Counted from the first letter of the stretch, positions 8,515 through 17,676 are shown. The stretch is 64,000 nucleotides of DNA from Paraliobacillus zengyii (GCF_003268595.1 NZ_CP029797.1:951501-1015500), one strand, 5' to 3'. Notes: generated from the letters alone by a model not told the origin. A program made the numbers and translations.

Positions 8515-9279
8515 ATGATACATATTGAAAAGGAAATTTGGCATGAAATTCCGATTTTGGTTATTGTAGATAGTGAAAAGAAAGAAGAGCCTTTACCAGT
8601 ATTAACTTATATACATGGATTTACAAGCGCAAAAGAACATAATTTACCACTTGCATATCTAATGGCTGAAAAAGGTTATCGTGTTTTGTTACCGGATTGT
8701 TTTTTGCATGGTGAACGGGTAATAAATCTTGATGAAAAACAACGTCAAATGAAATTCTTTGACATTATAAAACAAAATATACTGGATCTAAAATTAATAA
8801 AAGAAATATTAGATCAACGCGGATTATTATTGGATAATCGTTTTGGATTAGCTGGGACAAGTATGGGCGGTATTACAACTGCGGCTGCTTTAACACAATA
8901 TCCTTGGATTAAATCGGCAGCAATTTTAATGGGTACACCTAAAATCACGATATACGCGCGCCAGATAATTCAAGAAATTCAAAAGCAAGGCGTCAATCTC
9001 CCAATGTCAACAGAAGAAATAGAGAAGATGCTCGAGAGTTTAAATGCAATTGATTTATCGATGCAGCCTGAAAGATTAGATGGAAGGCCTTTATTCTTCT
9101 GGCACGGTGAAAAAGATATGGTTGTACCATTTGACCACGCTCATAGCTTTCATCAACAAATTCTAGGTGAATACAAGAACCAAGAAAGTATTCGATTTAT
9201 ACCTGAAATTGGTGCTGGGCATAAGGTAAGTCGCTTAGCTATTTTAGAAACAGTGAAATGGTTTGAATTGCAATTATAG
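8515..9279 (+). CDS. yitV: Alpha/beta hydrolase YitV (esterase-like)
   Basis: Alpha/beta-hydrolase of 254 residues, soluble. The nucleophile elbow is GTSMGG, the acid lies in WHGEKDMVVP and the catalytic histidine in GAGHKVSR; the oxyanion region is YIHGFTSAKEH. It belongs with prolyl-oligopeptidase-like esterases; the substrate is unknown. The frame is open to 8320, but only the ATG at 8515 has a ribosome site (GAGAGG) and the upstream part overlaps the yitU promoter. Divergent from yitU and followed by yitW, as in B. subtilis. Confidence 0.88.
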   Translation: MIHIEKEIWHEIPILVIVDSEKKEEPLPVLTYIHGFTSAKEHNLPLAYLMAEKGYRVLLPDCFLHGERVINLDEKQRQMKFFDIIKQNILDLKLIKEILDQRGLLLDNRFGLAGTSMGGITTAAALTQYPWIKSAAILMGTPKITIYARQIIQEIQKQGVNLPMSTEEIEKMLESLNAIDLSMQPERLDGRPLFFWHGEKDMVVPFDHAHSFHQQILGEYKNQESIRFIPEIGAGHKVSRLAILETVKWFELQL

Positions 9280-9357
9280 AAATCGTGATATAGATCATTT
9301 TATTTTTAATACTTTTATGTTTATAATATAGTATACGTAAATAAAGGAGGAAATATT

Positions 9358-9669
9358 ATGGAGGAAGCGTTACAAGAGAATCTAATGGGTGCTTTGGAGA
9401 ATGTAATTGATCCCGAGCTTGGAATAGATATAGTTAATTTAGGTCTTGTTTATGGCGTTAATTTAGAAGATGATGGCCTTGCTGTTGTCACGATGACTTT
9501 GACAGCAATGGGCTGTCCATTAGCTGCGCATATTGAAGAAGACGTCAAGAGTGTTCTTGCAGATCTTCCTGAAGTAAAAGATACAAGAGTTGATATTGTG
9601 TGGAGCCCACCTTGGGGTAAAGAACGCATGTCACGTTATGCGAAAATAGCACTTGGTATTCCAGATTGA
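9358..9669 (+). CDS. yitW: DUF59/MIP18 iron-sulfur assembly factor YitW
   Basis: Protein of 103 residues in the MIP18/SufT-like family, which helps insert iron-sulfur clusters into target proteins. The hallmarks VIDPELGIDIVNLGLVY, the MTLTAMGCPL segment with its conserved cysteine, and the WSPPWGKERM tail are all present, and length is typical. Ribosome site AAAGGAGG precedes ATG, and a TATAAT-like box lies near 9330. Its own terminator follows. It completes the yitU-yitV-yitW block. Confidence 0.92.
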   Translation: MEEALQENLMGALENVIDPELGIDIVNLGLVYGVNLEDDGLAVVTMTLTAMGCPLAAHIEEDVKSVLADLPEVKDTRVDIVWSPPWGKERMSRYAKIALGIPD

Positions 9670-9683
9670 TAAAGCCTTTTAAA

Positions 9684-9715
9684 AAACGTCCCTTAATTTA
9701 AGGGACGTTTTTAAT
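9684..9715. terminator. Bidirectional terminator yitW / crp-like gene
   Basis: AAACGTCCCTTAA pairs perfectly with TTAAGGGACGTTT around a two-base loop, flanked by A and T tracts. Confidence 0.92.
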
Positions 9716-10409
9716 TGTTAAATAATAAATGATTTAACAATTCCTTGTTTATAAGTAATGCACCGTTCTGATGCTTCTTAATAGTTTGTTGTTTTTTTAA
9801 CTGAGACAATGTGCGGCTGACTGATTCTCTACTTGAGCCGATCATATTTGCAAGTTGTTGATTAGAGAAAGGAGTTTGCAGAACAAACCATCCGTTTACT
9901 TGTTCTTCGCCATGTGTTTCAGTTAGACGTAATAACAACATAATGATTTGTTCATAGGTATTATGTAAAATTTGTTCCTCTAATCTATTCTGTAAATCAA
10001 TGATTAACCCACCTAATACGTGAATTAATTTGATGCTAATCGAAGGGTTAGTAATTAAAAAGTTTTCAAATGTTTGGATTGGTAAAGAATATATTTCTGT
10101 CTCTTCAACAGCTTGGGCATGTGCCGGGTAGTTACCTTTCCTGAAAAATCCTTGATGTGGAAACATATCCCCTTTGGTCAACAAATTCACAATTTGTTCT
10201 TTACCATGAATATCTGTTTTGTAAATGTTTATACTGCCAGTTTTAATAAAGAAGACAGTTGTTAAAGGTTCCCCCTGCATGAAAACATGATTGCCACGTT
10301 GATATGTATGTGACTTCATTAGTGACAAAATAGGCTCAAGTTCTGCTGGTGCTAAATCTTTGAACAATGGTATAGATTTAAATAATTGAATGGTTGATTC
10401 ATCTCTCAT
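9711..10409 (-). CDS. Crp/Fnr family regulator without iron-sulfur cysteines
   Basis: Transcription factor of 232 residues: N-terminal cyclic-nucleotide-binding-like beta barrel (residues 10-130, with GNHVFMQGEP and FFIKTGSINIYK), long dimer helix, and C-terminal winged helix whose recognition segment is IGSSRESVSRTLSQL. No cysteines are present, so it does not bind an Fe-S cluster like Fnr. The effector is unknown. The ATG at 10409 follows GGGAG by eight bases. It lies downstream of the Fnr gene on the same strand with repeat R3 between them. Homologous layout suggests an old duplication; that is inference. Confidence 0.85.
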   Translation of the reverse strand: MRDESTIQLFKSIPLFKDLAPAELEPILSLMKSHTYQRGNHVFMQGEPLTTVFFIKTGSINIYKTDIHGKEQIVNLLTKGDMFPHQGFFRKGNYPAHAQAVEETEIYSLPIQTFENFLITNPSISIKLIHVLGGLIIDLQNRLEEQILHNTYEQIIMLLLRLTETHGEEQVNGWFVLQTPFSNQQLANMIGSSRESVSRTLSQLKKQQTIKKHQNGALLINKELLNHLLFNN

Positions 10410-10466
10410 AAACAATTCTCCCTTCATTGTTTATTCATTCTAAAAAGTCTCTTAGCAGTAGATAGA

Positions 10467-10588
10467 AACTGCGACATAACATACCGCTTTGGAAATATAC
10501 TCTGCTTTCCGTGGGATTGTGATTACTCATCCCATCGAAAACATTCGCTGTTCCCACAGGAGTCTCAACCATTTGCTTTCTTCGCTGG
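10467..10588 (+). repeat. Structured intergenic repeat, copy R3 (forward, single)
   Basis: The only unpaired copy. The left arm is the GGAAATATAC type (like R8) and the right arm the AACCATTTGC type (like R7 reversed), so the outer arms cannot pair. The whole central hairpin of other copies is replaced by a GGGATTGTGATTACTCATCC-type module. The core words CTTTCCGTGG and CTGTTCCCACAGGAGT are intact. It lies between the two Crp/Fnr genes; nothing else is seen in this gap. Confidence 0.85.
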
Positions 10589-10682
10589 ATAGCGTAATTT
10601 TCCATAGTGCATATTGTTGATCATTTTTCCTAACTTGAGAAGCGGGTCAGGGGACTATATTGTGTTGCAGTTTATTAGGTTT

Positions 10683-11384
10683 TTAATTAATTGTACATAA
10701 CACGATGGGGCAGTTTTCACAGTTTATTTCTGTTTTTAAATAATCTAAATCAAAAATAGTGATTTTGCCTTTTTCCATTCCGATAATGTTAAGACGTTTT
10801 AATTCATTTAATAAACGATTAACACTTTCACGAGAGGTTCCGCAAAAATTTGCTAGTTCTTGATTTGTAAGATTAATTTCTAGTAATATGCCTTCCTTTT
10901 TCTTCTCTCCATAGCTATTGGAAAGTCGAATTAGTGTTGAATATAAAGCACCTTTTTTCCCATGAGAAACTAGATCTCTGAATTTTGTTTGATCACGTCG
11001 ATAGTTAAGATTCATTATTTTTAATAACTCAATCGACAGTTTGGGATTCGTTAGTATTTTTTCCTCTAATGTTTTTCTTTTAATTACGCCAACTTCTCCG
11101 TCTTCGGTTACTTTGGCATTTAAAATGTACTTTACCTCTTCATTATCTAATGTAAGTTCCCCAACAATGTCATCTTTGGAGCAAATGCGTAAAAATAGTT
11201 CTCGACCGTCCGATGAAATTTTACCGATTTGTATGCTACCTGATTTAATAATAAAGAGGTCAGATACTTCTTCGCCTTGTTGGAAAAGGTACGTATTTTT
11301 TTTTATTGGTAAAGTATAATCGATTGCTGACAAAACAGTTGCAAGTTCTATTGATGTGTTTTGTGATACAGGAATTTTTTTCAC
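10683..11384 (-). CDS. fnr: Fnr, oxygen-responsive transcription regulator
   Basis: Crp/Fnr-family regulator of 233 residues that activates anaerobic genes. A sensory beta barrel (FLFQQG-like segment and SGSIQIGKI) is followed by a helix-turn-helix with CGTSRESVNRLL. The C-terminal CENCPIVLC (C-x2-C-x4-C, residues 222, 225, 230) matches the C-terminal [4Fe-4S] ligands of B. subtilis Fnr (C227, C230, C235), unlike the N-terminal cluster of E. coli FNR. I favour GTG at 11384, nine bases after GGGGAG; an upstream TTG at 11408 lacks a site. No narK or narGHJI lies nearby, in contrast to B. subtilis. Probably co-transcribed with uppP, 40 bases upstream. Confidence 0.9.
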   Translation of the reverse strand: MKKIPVSQNTSIELATVLSAIDYTLPIKKNTYLFQQGEEVSDLFIIKSGSIQIGKISSDGRELFLRICSKDDIVGELTLDNEEVKYILNAKVTEDGEVGVIKRKTLEEKILTNPKLSIELLKIMNLNYRRDQTKFRDLVSHGKKGALYSTLIRLSNSYGEKKKEGILLEINLTNQELANFCGTSRESVNRLLNELKRLNIIGMEKGKITIFDLDYLKTEINCENCPIVLCTIN

Positions 11385-11424
11385 ATTTTTCAGCTCCCCA
11401 TAAGACAATTTTTGTCATACTAAT

Positions 11425-12243
11425 TTATAACAAAATAAAAGCGATGAATCCTGCAATAAAGCAATAAATAGCGAAATATTTTAAATTTCCACGAGCCATA
11501 ACGTTCATAAACCATTTTAAAGAAAAATAAGTTGCTACAGCAGCTGCAATAAAAGCTAATAAATAAGGGATCCACATGGTTTTTAATTCTGCAGTAAATA
11601 AATCGTCAATTGATAACAAAAATGTTCCGAAGCTAATTGGAATGAAGAGTAGGAAAGAGAATCGTAACGCTGTCTCTTGCTTCATTCCAAGTAACATAGC
11701 AGCAACAATGGTTGCACCAGAACGACTAATGCCGGGGATTAATGCGACTGATTGAGCTAATCCAACTATAATGGCATCTTTCAGTGTTAGTGCACCGTCA
11801 TTTTTACGACCTCTAATGTTTCGAATAATCCATAAACCTATACCTGTAATAATTAGCGTAATACCAATTTGTTGTGGTTTGCTAAAAATCAAACCAATTT
11901 GTTCCTCAAATAATAACCCAATTACACCTGCTGGAATTGTTGCAACAATAAGATACAAAATGAAATCAAAGTCTTCTTTAGCATCTCGTTCTCTTTTTAC
12001 AATAAAACGCAAACCGTTTTGAATTAAACGAAGAATGTCATCCTTATAAATAATTAAAACAGCAATCAGTGAACCAAAGTTAACGAGTATCTCAAAAGAC
12101 AAATTATCCAACTTTAGTCCAAACAAATTTTGGACAATGACAAGGTGCCCACTTGATGATATCGGAATTGGTTCGGTAAACCCTTGTACTAATCCAAAAA
12201 AAACATACTTTAATAACAAACTAAAGCTCTCATATAATTCCAT
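11425..12243 (-). CDS. uppP: Undecaprenyl-diphosphate phosphatase (BacA type)
   Basis: Membrane enzyme of 272 residues that converts undecaprenyl diphosphate to the monophosphate, recycling the lipid carrier for peptidoglycan synthesis and giving bacitracin tolerance. The active-site motif [13 protein letters not shown] is intact near residue 20, and the second repeat motif PGISRSGAT is near residue 170. About eight membrane segments. ATG with GGGGGAAAAG upstream. It is immediately upstream of fnr without a terminator, an unusual pairing. Confidence 0.94.
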   Translation of the reverse strand: MELYESFSLLLKYVFFGLVQGFTEPIPISSSGHLVIVQNLFGLKLDNLSFEILVNFGSLIAVLIIYKDDILRLIQNGLRFIVKRERDAKEDFDFILYLIVATIPAGVIGLLFEEQIGLIFSKPQQIGITLIITGIGLWIIRNIRGRKNDGALTLKDAIIVGLAQSVALIPGISRSGATIVAAMLLGMKQETALRFSFLLFIPISFGTFLLSIDDLFTAELKTMWIPYLLAFIAAAVATYFSLKWFMNVMARGNLKYFAIYCFIAGFIAFILL

Positions 12244-12338
12244 TTCTTTTCCCCCAATTAATCATTTATCAGTTCCGCGTTTGTCACAAATAAAACCATA
12301 AAAGCATACGTTATGAATGAGAAAGGGAGGTTATTTTA

Positions 12339-12662
12339 ATGCATCAGCCCAATCAACATCAACATATGCACGACTTATGTAAAAATCACATGCATAGCTA
12401 TGTATTACTAGAAATATCAGATGGATCCGTAATTGATGGTATTATCACAGATGTCGATGAAACCCATGTTCATGTCGCTGTTCCTAATGATTTAGGGACA
12501 GAAAATGATGAGCGCTTCACTCCATATGGTTATGGTTTTCCACAAGGGCCAAGACCACCATATGGATACGGGCCATACCCATATCCAGGACCTGGACGTT
12601 TTAGACGCTTAGTCTTACCCTTAGCAGCTCTAACCGCGCTAAGTGTTCTTCCATGGTATTAG
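12339..12662 (+). CDS. Histidine- and proline-rich small protein with C-terminal hydrophobic patch
   Basis: Protein of 107 residues, unnamed but of a type seen in spore-forming Bacillaceae. The N-terminus is rich in His and Gln (HQPNQHQHMHD) and followed by an Sm-like beta segment (YVLLEISDGSVIDGIITDVD). Then comes a proline/glycine/tyrosine-rich linker (repeats of PYGYG) and the end RRLVLPLAALTALSVLPWY. Related proteins have been labelled phosphatidylinositol kinase, for which I see no motif. Composition suggests a surface or spore-coat role, possibly metal binding; this is inference. GGGAGG precedes ATG. Confidence 0.7.
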   Translation: MHQPNQHQHMHDLCKNHMHSYVLLEISDGSVIDGIITDVDETHVHVAVPNDLGTENDERFTPYGYGFPQGPRPPYGYGPYPYPGPGRFRRLVLPLAALTALSVLPWY

Positions 12663-12692
12663 AAGCAGTTAGAAACTGTTTGGTAACAGTGA

Positions 12693-12724
12693 TAAACCCT
12701 TGCCAATAGGTTTGACAAGGGTTC
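12693..12724. terminator. Hairpin between the His-rich protein and yjzD genes
   Basis: AACCCTTG and CAAGGGTT form an 8-bp stem in the convergent gap. The T-run is poor, so termination efficiency is uncertain. Confidence 0.5.
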
Positions 12725-12733
12725 ATCACCTAA

Positions 12734-12922
12734 CTATTCGACTGTTTCATTTGTATCAGGAGTAATAATGAAATCCCCAACAATCGTAACGATTATACTG
12801 AATGTTACTGTTAAGACAATAACAGGTCCAAATGCAAATTGATCACCAGTCATGCTTGTTAAAACATAAGCAAGTAGCGTACCAAGGACAAAGGACCAAA
12901 AAACAACACCTAGAAAACGCAT
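12734..12922 (-). CDS. yjzD: YjzD-like DUF2929 membrane protein
   Basis: Membrane protein of 62 residues with two transmembrane helices and an acidic C-terminal tail (TPDTNETVE). The opening MRFLGVVFWSFVLGTLLAYV and the SSMTGDQ-like loop fit DUF2929/YjzD. Function unknown. AGAGGTG precedes ATG by seven bases. In B. subtilis yjzD lies just upstream of the med-fabH region, as here. Confidence 0.7.
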   Translation of the reverse strand: MRFLGVVFWSFVLGTLLAYVLTSMTGDQFAFGPVIVLTVTFSIIVTIVGDFIITPDTNETVE

Positions 12923-13099
12923 AGTTTCACCTCTATTTATACATTCACCTATCTTATTTTATACTACCAAATAAGAGCTTGAAAATAAAGTGAATTTTTT
13001 GTGCCATCCGTATACTTTTAACAAATGAATAAAACTTATGCAGTTCATAAGTGACTACTAAACGTTTCTATCGTACTTAGTAAGAAAGGAAGAGAATAA

Positions 13100-13720
13100 A
13101 TGTACATCATAATAGGTTGTTTTAATTGGATTGGCTATCATTTAACAGATGCATTATTAGTAAATGGAGAAAAGGTTGTCGGAGTAGATCATTTAGGGAA
13201 TCCCAAAAAAGAAGAATTAGCATTAAATATAGGAAGAAATGCTAATTTCACACTATATGAAAAAATAGATGCTAGCAATTTAAAGGAATTAGATCCTAAA
13301 GCTATATTTGTCTTTGATGCTAGAGTAGATTCTAATTGTACGTATTCTTTCGACGGTAGATGTTTTATTTGCACGAATGAAGGTGTTGCGAAAAATAATA
13401 TAATAGAAATAACTCCACCACTTTTATATGGCGAATGGATGGAACGAACGGCAACTGGATATTATCAAGATCATACATTTATTAAATTTAATAGTGATTT
13501 ATTTAATGATAAAGCAATTTATATTAAAGATTTTGTATATGCAATGGTGCAATTAATTGATGCGAGCGTATTACCTGATTCAATTACGTACTATACTCCT
13601 ACACAAACAATGAATAAACCGACGTATAAGGATGAATTATTCATTTTACCTAGTATGCCTAATAAAAAAAGATTGGCTAAAGTAGATGATTTTTATCATA
13701 TGAATAGTGATTTTCAGTAA
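13100..13720 (+). CDS. Degenerate NAD-epimerase-like protein (YjaV-like position)
   Basis: Protein of 206 residues resembling an extended SDR that has decayed. The Rossmann start is MYIIIGCFNWIGYHLTDALL, but the usual GxxGxxG pattern lacks its middle glycine. There is no Tyr-x3-Lys catalytic pair in the expected place. The rest is less conserved, with ITPPLLYGEWMERTATGYY as the best epimerase-like segment. It is shorter than active epimerases (about 300), so a regulatory or structural role is more likely than catalysis. It sits before med, the place of yjaV in B. subtilis; I am not certain of orthology. AGGAAGAG precedes ATG. Confidence 0.65.
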   Translation: MYIIIGCFNWIGYHLTDALLVNGEKVVGVDHLGNPKKEELALNIGRNANFTLYEKIDASNLKELDPKAIFVFDARVDSNCTYSFDGRCFICTNEGVAKNNIIEITPPLLYGEWMERTATGYYQDHTFIKFNSDLFNDKAIYIKDFVYAMVQLIDASVLPDSITYYTPTQTMNKPTYKDELFILPSMPNKKRLAKVDDFYHMNSDFQ

Positions 13721-13743
13721 TGTAATCAAATTGTAATCTGATT

Positions 13744-13757
13744 TTACGTATACGTAA
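13744..13757. promoter_or_regulatory. Perfect 14-bp palindrome upstream of med
   Basis: TTACGTATACGTAA is exactly self-complementary and lies about 60 bases before the med start, in the region where the promoter should be. Candidate operator; regulator unknown. Confidence 0.4.
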
Positions 13758-13814
13758 TTCGTTTAAAAAGGTAAAATAAAGGTACAAGTCTCTTATGCGG
13801 AGGAGTGCCACTTT

Positions 13815-14774
13815 TTGAAAAAAGCAATTTTCTATTTATTTATTTTATTATTAATTACCATCCCATTACTAACTAGTTGTAGTTCTAATGGAGAGATTGA
13901 AAAGGTAGGTATGCTTGTAGAACATTCTGTTAATGATCAGACATGGGGATCAGAAGGGTATCAAGGTTTATTGCAAATTAAGGATCAATTCAATGTTGAT
14001 GTTTATTTCAAAGAAGGAATACAAACACAATCAGACGTTAATCGCTCTGTTGAGGAGTTTGTTCAGCAAGGTGTGAATATAATATTTGGACATAGTAGTA
14101 TTTATGGTAAATATTTTGATGTGATTCATACTTCTTATCCAGATGTGCAATTTGTCTATTTTAATGGTGGTTATGAAGGTGAAAACTTAACAAGCCTAAA
14201 CTTTAACTCAAATGCGATGGGCTTTTTTGCAGGTATGGTTGCTGGAAAGATGACGAAAACAAACGAGGTAGGAATTATTGGCGCATATGAATGGCAGCCA
14301 GAAATTGAAGGTTTTTATGAAGGAGTTAAATATCAGAATCCTGATGCAAATATTTCAATGAATTTCGTCAATGACTGGGATAATGTTGACCGTGCCCTTG
14401 AGATTTTCTCTGTGATGAATGAAGAAAGTGTAGATGTTTTTTATCCTGCAGGTGATAGTTTTAGTTTAGAAGTTATTAAAGAGATTCAGGAACACAATAA
14501 ATATGCTATTGGATATATTATAGATCCTTCCGATATAGTAGGGGCAACTGTTTTAACTAGTACATTACAACATGTTGATAAATTATATTTATCTGCGGCA
14601 GAACTTTTTGATAAAAATGAATTAAGTGGTGGTATATTTACTTATGATTTTCAGGATGATGTCATCTCTTTAGGAGAATTTAGTCCTGATGTGCCAGATG
14701 CATATCGAAAGAAAATTGAACAGGAAATAGAAGCATACATAAACACTGGTTTATTACCAAATGAAAAAGATTAA
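13815..14774 (+). CDS. med: Med, BMP-family lipoprotein, positive regulator of comK
   Basis: Lipoprotein of 319 residues of the basic membrane protein (PnrA-like) substrate-binding family. It has a signal peptide of about 20 residues with lipobox LLTSC, then a periplasmic-binding fold (VGMLVEHSVNDQTWGSEGYQ, GFFAGMVAGKMTK, GIIGAYEWQPEIEGFYEG). In B. subtilis Med raises comK expression. No ABC transporter genes for such a ligand are adjacent, consistent with Med rather than a nucleoside importer. TTG start with GGAGGAG eleven bases upstream. comZ, which follows med in B. subtilis, is absent. Confidence 0.85.
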   Translation: MKKAIFYLFILLLITIPLLTSCSSNGEIEKVGMLVEHSVNDQTWGSEGYQGLLQIKDQFNVDVYFKEGIQTQSDVNRSVEEFVQQGVNIIFGHSSIYGKYFDVIHTSYPDVQFVYFNGGYEGENLTSLNFNSNAMGFFAGMVAGKMTKTNEVGIIGAYEWQPEIEGFYEGVKYQNPDANISMNFVNDWDNVDRALEIFSVMNEESVDVFYPAGDSFSLEVIKEIQEHNKYAIGYIIDPSDIVGATVLTSTLQHVDKLYLSAAELFDKNELSGGIFTYDFQDDVISLGEFSPDVPDAYRKKIEQEIEAYINTGLLPNEKD

Positions 14775-14801
14775 AGCAATTGCTTTAATCTTTTTTTGGT
14801 G
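14769..14801 (+). terminator. Terminator of med
   Basis: Perfectly self-complementary stem AGATTAAAGCAA/TTGCTTTAATCT overlapping the stop codon, followed by seven Ts. Confidence 0.9.
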
Positions 14802-14881
14802 TTATATATAAAAATAGTTTGTTATGATTTCTATTCTAATGGAGAAAGTAAAACTTGATTATATATAAAAATTCTATTATA

Positions 14882-14898
14882 TTAGTACCAAGTCCTAA
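14882..14898 (+). promoter_or_regulatory. FapR operator of fabHF
   Basis: TTAGTACCAAGTCCTAA matches the FapR consensus TTAGTACCTAGTACTAA at 15 of 17 positions and sits between a TATTAT-like -10 box and the fabH start. FapR represses fatty-acid synthesis until malonyl-CoA accumulates. A second copy precedes fabI at 45186. Confidence 0.85.
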
Positions 14899-14939
14899 TA
14901 ATTGATTATAAAATTAATTTTTCTGAGAGGTTGAATAAA

Positions 14940-15875
14940 ATGCGTGCAGGTATCATTGGAGCAGGACATTATGTCCCAGATAAAATAGTTACAAATGCCG
15001 ATTTAGAGAAAATTGTAGATACAAATGATGAGTGGATTCGTACAAGAACTGGTATTGAAGAGCGCCGGATAGCAGAAGATACTATGGATACATCCGATAT
15101 GGCCTATGAGGCTGCAATTCGCGCAATGGAAGATGCAAACATTACAGGTGCTGACATTGACTTAATCCTAGTTGCTACGGTAACTCCGGATATGCCTTTT
15201 CCTACAGTATCTTGTATGTTGCAAGAAAGATTAGGAGCAACAAAGGCAGCGGCAATGGATCTAAGTGCTGCTTGTGCAGGATTTATGTACGGAGTAGTTA
15301 CGGCGAAACAATTCATTGATACGGCTGTATATAAAAATATATTAGTTATTGGAGCTGAGAAGCTTTCTAAAATAACAGATTGGTCTGATAGAAATACGTG
15401 TGTTTTATTTGGAGACGGTGCTGGAGCAGTTGTTGTCGGTGAAGTAAGTGATGATAAGGGGATTCTCTCCTTTGAATTGGGAGCTGATGGAAGCGGTGGA
15501 AAGCACTTGTATCAAGATAATGATTTTATTAGTATGAACGGAAGAGAAGTATTTAAATTTGCTGTTCGTCAAATGCCAGAATCATCGCTTCATGTGGTCG
15601 AGAAAGCAGGATATGCAAAAGAAGATGTTGATTATTTAATCCCACACCAAGCAAACATTCGTATTATGGAAGCTGCAAGAAATAAATTAGATATACCAGT
15701 TGAAAAAATGGCAACATCAGTTAAAAGATTTGGTAATACGTCATCAGCATCCATTCCAATTGCTTTATCAGAAGCGGTACAGAATGGCGATGTTAAAGAT
15801 GGAAATCTTATTGTATTAGTTGGTTTTGGTGGCGGATTAACTTGGGGAGCAATTGCAATGAAGTGGGGAAGATAA
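14940..15875 (+). CDS. fabH: 3-oxoacyl-ACP synthase III
   Basis: Condenses a short acyl-CoA with malonyl-ACP to start each fatty-acid chain; in Bacilli it prefers branched primers and sets the branched-chain membrane. 311 residues. Active-site Cys112 in SAACAGF, His in IPHQANIRI and Asn in GNTSSASIP are all present. The ATG at 14940 gives the standard N-terminus (MRAGIIGAG) and has GAGAGG nine bases upstream; the TTG at 14931 lies too close to it. Forms an operon with fabF 59 bases downstream under the FapR operator. Confidence 0.96.
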   Translation: MRAGIIGAGHYVPDKIVTNADLEKIVDTNDEWIRTRTGIEERRIAEDTMDTSDMAYEAAIRAMEDANITGADIDLILVATVTPDMPFPTVSCMLQERLGATKAAAMDLSAACAGFMYGVVTAKQFIDTAVYKNILVIGAEKLSKITDWSDRNTCVLFGDGAGAVVVGEVSDDKGILSFELGADGSGGKHLYQDNDFISMNGREVFKFAVRQMPESSLHVVEKAGYAKEDVDYLIPHQANIRIMEAARNKLDIPVEKMATSVKRFGNTSSASIPIALSEAVQNGDVKDGNLIVLVGFGGGLTWGAIAMKWGR

Positions 15876-15934
15876 TTGTTTTAACCAGTTTAATGATTGA
15901 GACTAGATAGATTCGATTAAAGGAGGAGAATTGC

Positions 15935-17170
15935 ATGGAAAAAAAACGTGTTGTTGTTACCGGCCTAGGAACCGTTAGTCCATTAGGGAATACAATAGAT
16001 TCGTTATGGGACAATCTAATTGAAGGTAATTCTGGAATTGATTATATTACGAAAGTCAACAAAGATGAATTTCCTGTTAAAGTTGCTGCGGAAGTTAAAG
16101 ATTGGGATGCATCCATTTATATGGATAAAAAGGAATCGAAACGTATGGATTTATTCACCCAATACGCTGTAGCAGCTGCTAAAATGGCAGTAGAAGATGC
16201 GAAACTAGATATAACAGATGAAATAGCACCACGTGTTGGTGTGTGGATTGGTTCTGGAATTGGTGGTATGGGTACCTATGAAGAACAGTTCAGAAAGTTT
16301 CTTGATAAAGGGTATCGAAGAGTTAGTCCGTTTTTTGTGCCGATGTTAATTCCAGACATGGCTGCTGGTCAAGTTTCTATTCAGTTAGGTGCAAAGGGGA
16401 TTAATTCTTGTACAGTGACAGCTTGTGCTACTGGTACAAATTCAATCGGAGATGCTTTTAAAGTGATTGAGCGTGGTGATGCAGATGTTATGATAAGTGG
16501 CGGTGCAGAAGCTCCACTAACAAACATGGCCTTCGCTGGTTTCTCTACTGCGAAAGCATTATCTTTTAATGATGACTTAAAAACTGCAAGCCGCCCGTTT
16601 GATAAAAATAGAGATGGATTCGTTATGGGTGAAGGTGCTGGTATTCTTATATTAGAGTCATTAGAATCAGCAGAAGCACGTGGTGCAAAGATCTATGCAG
16701 AAATAGTAGGATATGGTTCAGCTGGTGATGCCCATCATATCACAGCACCTGCACCTGAAGGAGATGGTGCTAGCCGTTCGATGCAACAAGCTATTGATGA
16801 CGCGGAAGTCGATGTGAGCGCAATTGATTATGTCAATGCACATGGGACAAGTACTCAATTAAACGATGCATTTGAAACAAAAGCTATGAAGACAGTTTTA
16901 GGTGAACATGCTTATAATGTTGCGATTTCATCTACAAAATCGATGACTGGCCACCTTTTAGGAGCAGCTGGTGCAGTGGAAGCAATTGCATGTATTAAGG
17001 CAATTGAAGATAGCATTATTCCGCCAACGATAAATTATGAAACGCCAGATACTGAGTGTGATTTAAATTATGTACCAAATCAAGCTATAAAAAAAGAAGT
17101 GAATGTTGCGTTAAGTAACTCATTAGGATTTGGTGGACACAATGCAACACTAATATTCAAAAAATATTAA
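15935..17170 (+). CDS. fabF: 3-oxoacyl-ACP synthase II
   Basis: Elongating beta-ketoacyl-ACP synthase of 411 residues. Active-site cysteine in [10 protein letters not shown], first histidine in [11 protein letters not shown], second in [10 protein letters not shown], with the lysine in SSTKSMTG: the full Cys-His-His set. Cytosolic dimer, works after FabH. ATG with AAAGGAGGAG. The first clear terminator after its stop is at 17677, so the transcript may run through repeats R4 and R5. Confidence 0.97.
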   Translation: MEKKRVVVTGLGTVSPLGNTIDSLWDNLIEGNSGIDYITKVNKDEFPVKVAAEVKDWDASIYMDKKESKRMDLFTQYAVAAAKMAVEDAKLDITDEIAPRVGVWIGSGIGGMGTYEEQFRKFLDKGYRRVSPFFVPMLIPDMAAGQVSIQLGAKGINSCTVTACATGTNSIGDAFKVIERGDADVMISGGAEAPLTNMAFAGFSTAKALSFNDDLKTASRPFDKNRDGFVMGEGAGILILESLESAEARGAKIYAEIVGYGSAGDAHHITAPAPEGDGASRSMQQAIDDAEVDVSAIDYVNAHGTSTQLNDAFETKAMKTVLGEHAYNVAISSTKSMTGHLLGAAGAVEAIACIKAIEDSIIPPTINYETPDTECDLNYVPNQAIKKEVNVALSNSLGFGGHNATLIFKKY

Positions 17171-17240
17171 TCGCATGCTGTTTGATCAAATAACTACTGG
17201 CTTTGAAGTTTTTAATAAATTAAGACATAATTTCCTTAAG

Positions 17241-17415
17241 CCAGAGTTACCATCAACTGCGACTTAATAGAATTTCCTGCCCCGCTCCTCAAGTGAAATT
17301 GACTCCCTTTCCGCAGGCACGGCTTCAGCTAACTCGAAAACTAAGAACGTTTTCGAGTGGATCTTCAGCCCGCGCTGTTCCTGCAGGAGTGTCGCCAATT
17401 TCACTTGATACGCTA
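17241..17415 (+). repeat. Structured intergenic repeat, copy R4 (forward)
   Basis: Outer stem TCAAGTGAAATTG (17289-17301) pairs perfectly over 13 bp with CAATTTCACTTGA (17396-17408). Terminal stem ACTCGAAAAC (17332-17341) pairs perfectly with GTTTTCGAGT (17349-17358). Nearly identical to R6 including the flank ATCAACTGCGACTTAATAG. It lies just after fabF. Confidence 0.92.
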
Positions 17416-17469
17416 GTATAGTACACTGTAATATTAGAAGAGCATAAATTAATCACATGTCGAAAAGGT

Positions 17470-17657
17470 GCGCTATCAAGCGAAGGAAGCAAATGGATGA
17501 CACTCCTGTGGGAACAGCAAATGTTTTCGATGGGTTGAGTAATCGCAATCCCACAAGTTGAAGATCCACTCGGAAAGCGATCTTTGCTTATCCGAGTTAG
17601 CTGAAGCCGTGCCCACGGAAAGCGGAGTATATTTCCAAAGCGGTATGTTACGTCGCT
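17470..17657 (-). repeat. Structured intergenic repeat, copy R5 (reverse, chimeric)
   Basis: Convergent partner of R4. The left arm is the GCAAATGG type (as in R7), the right arm the GTATATTTCC type (as in R8), so the outer arms do not pair. The terminal stem ACTCGGA/TCCGAGT is intact, and the GGGATT module is present in reverse at about 17522-17552. The end GGTATGTTACGTCGC is the reverse complement of the R3 beginning. Confidence 0.9.
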
Positions 17658-17676
17658 GTTATATAAATAAAAGATT

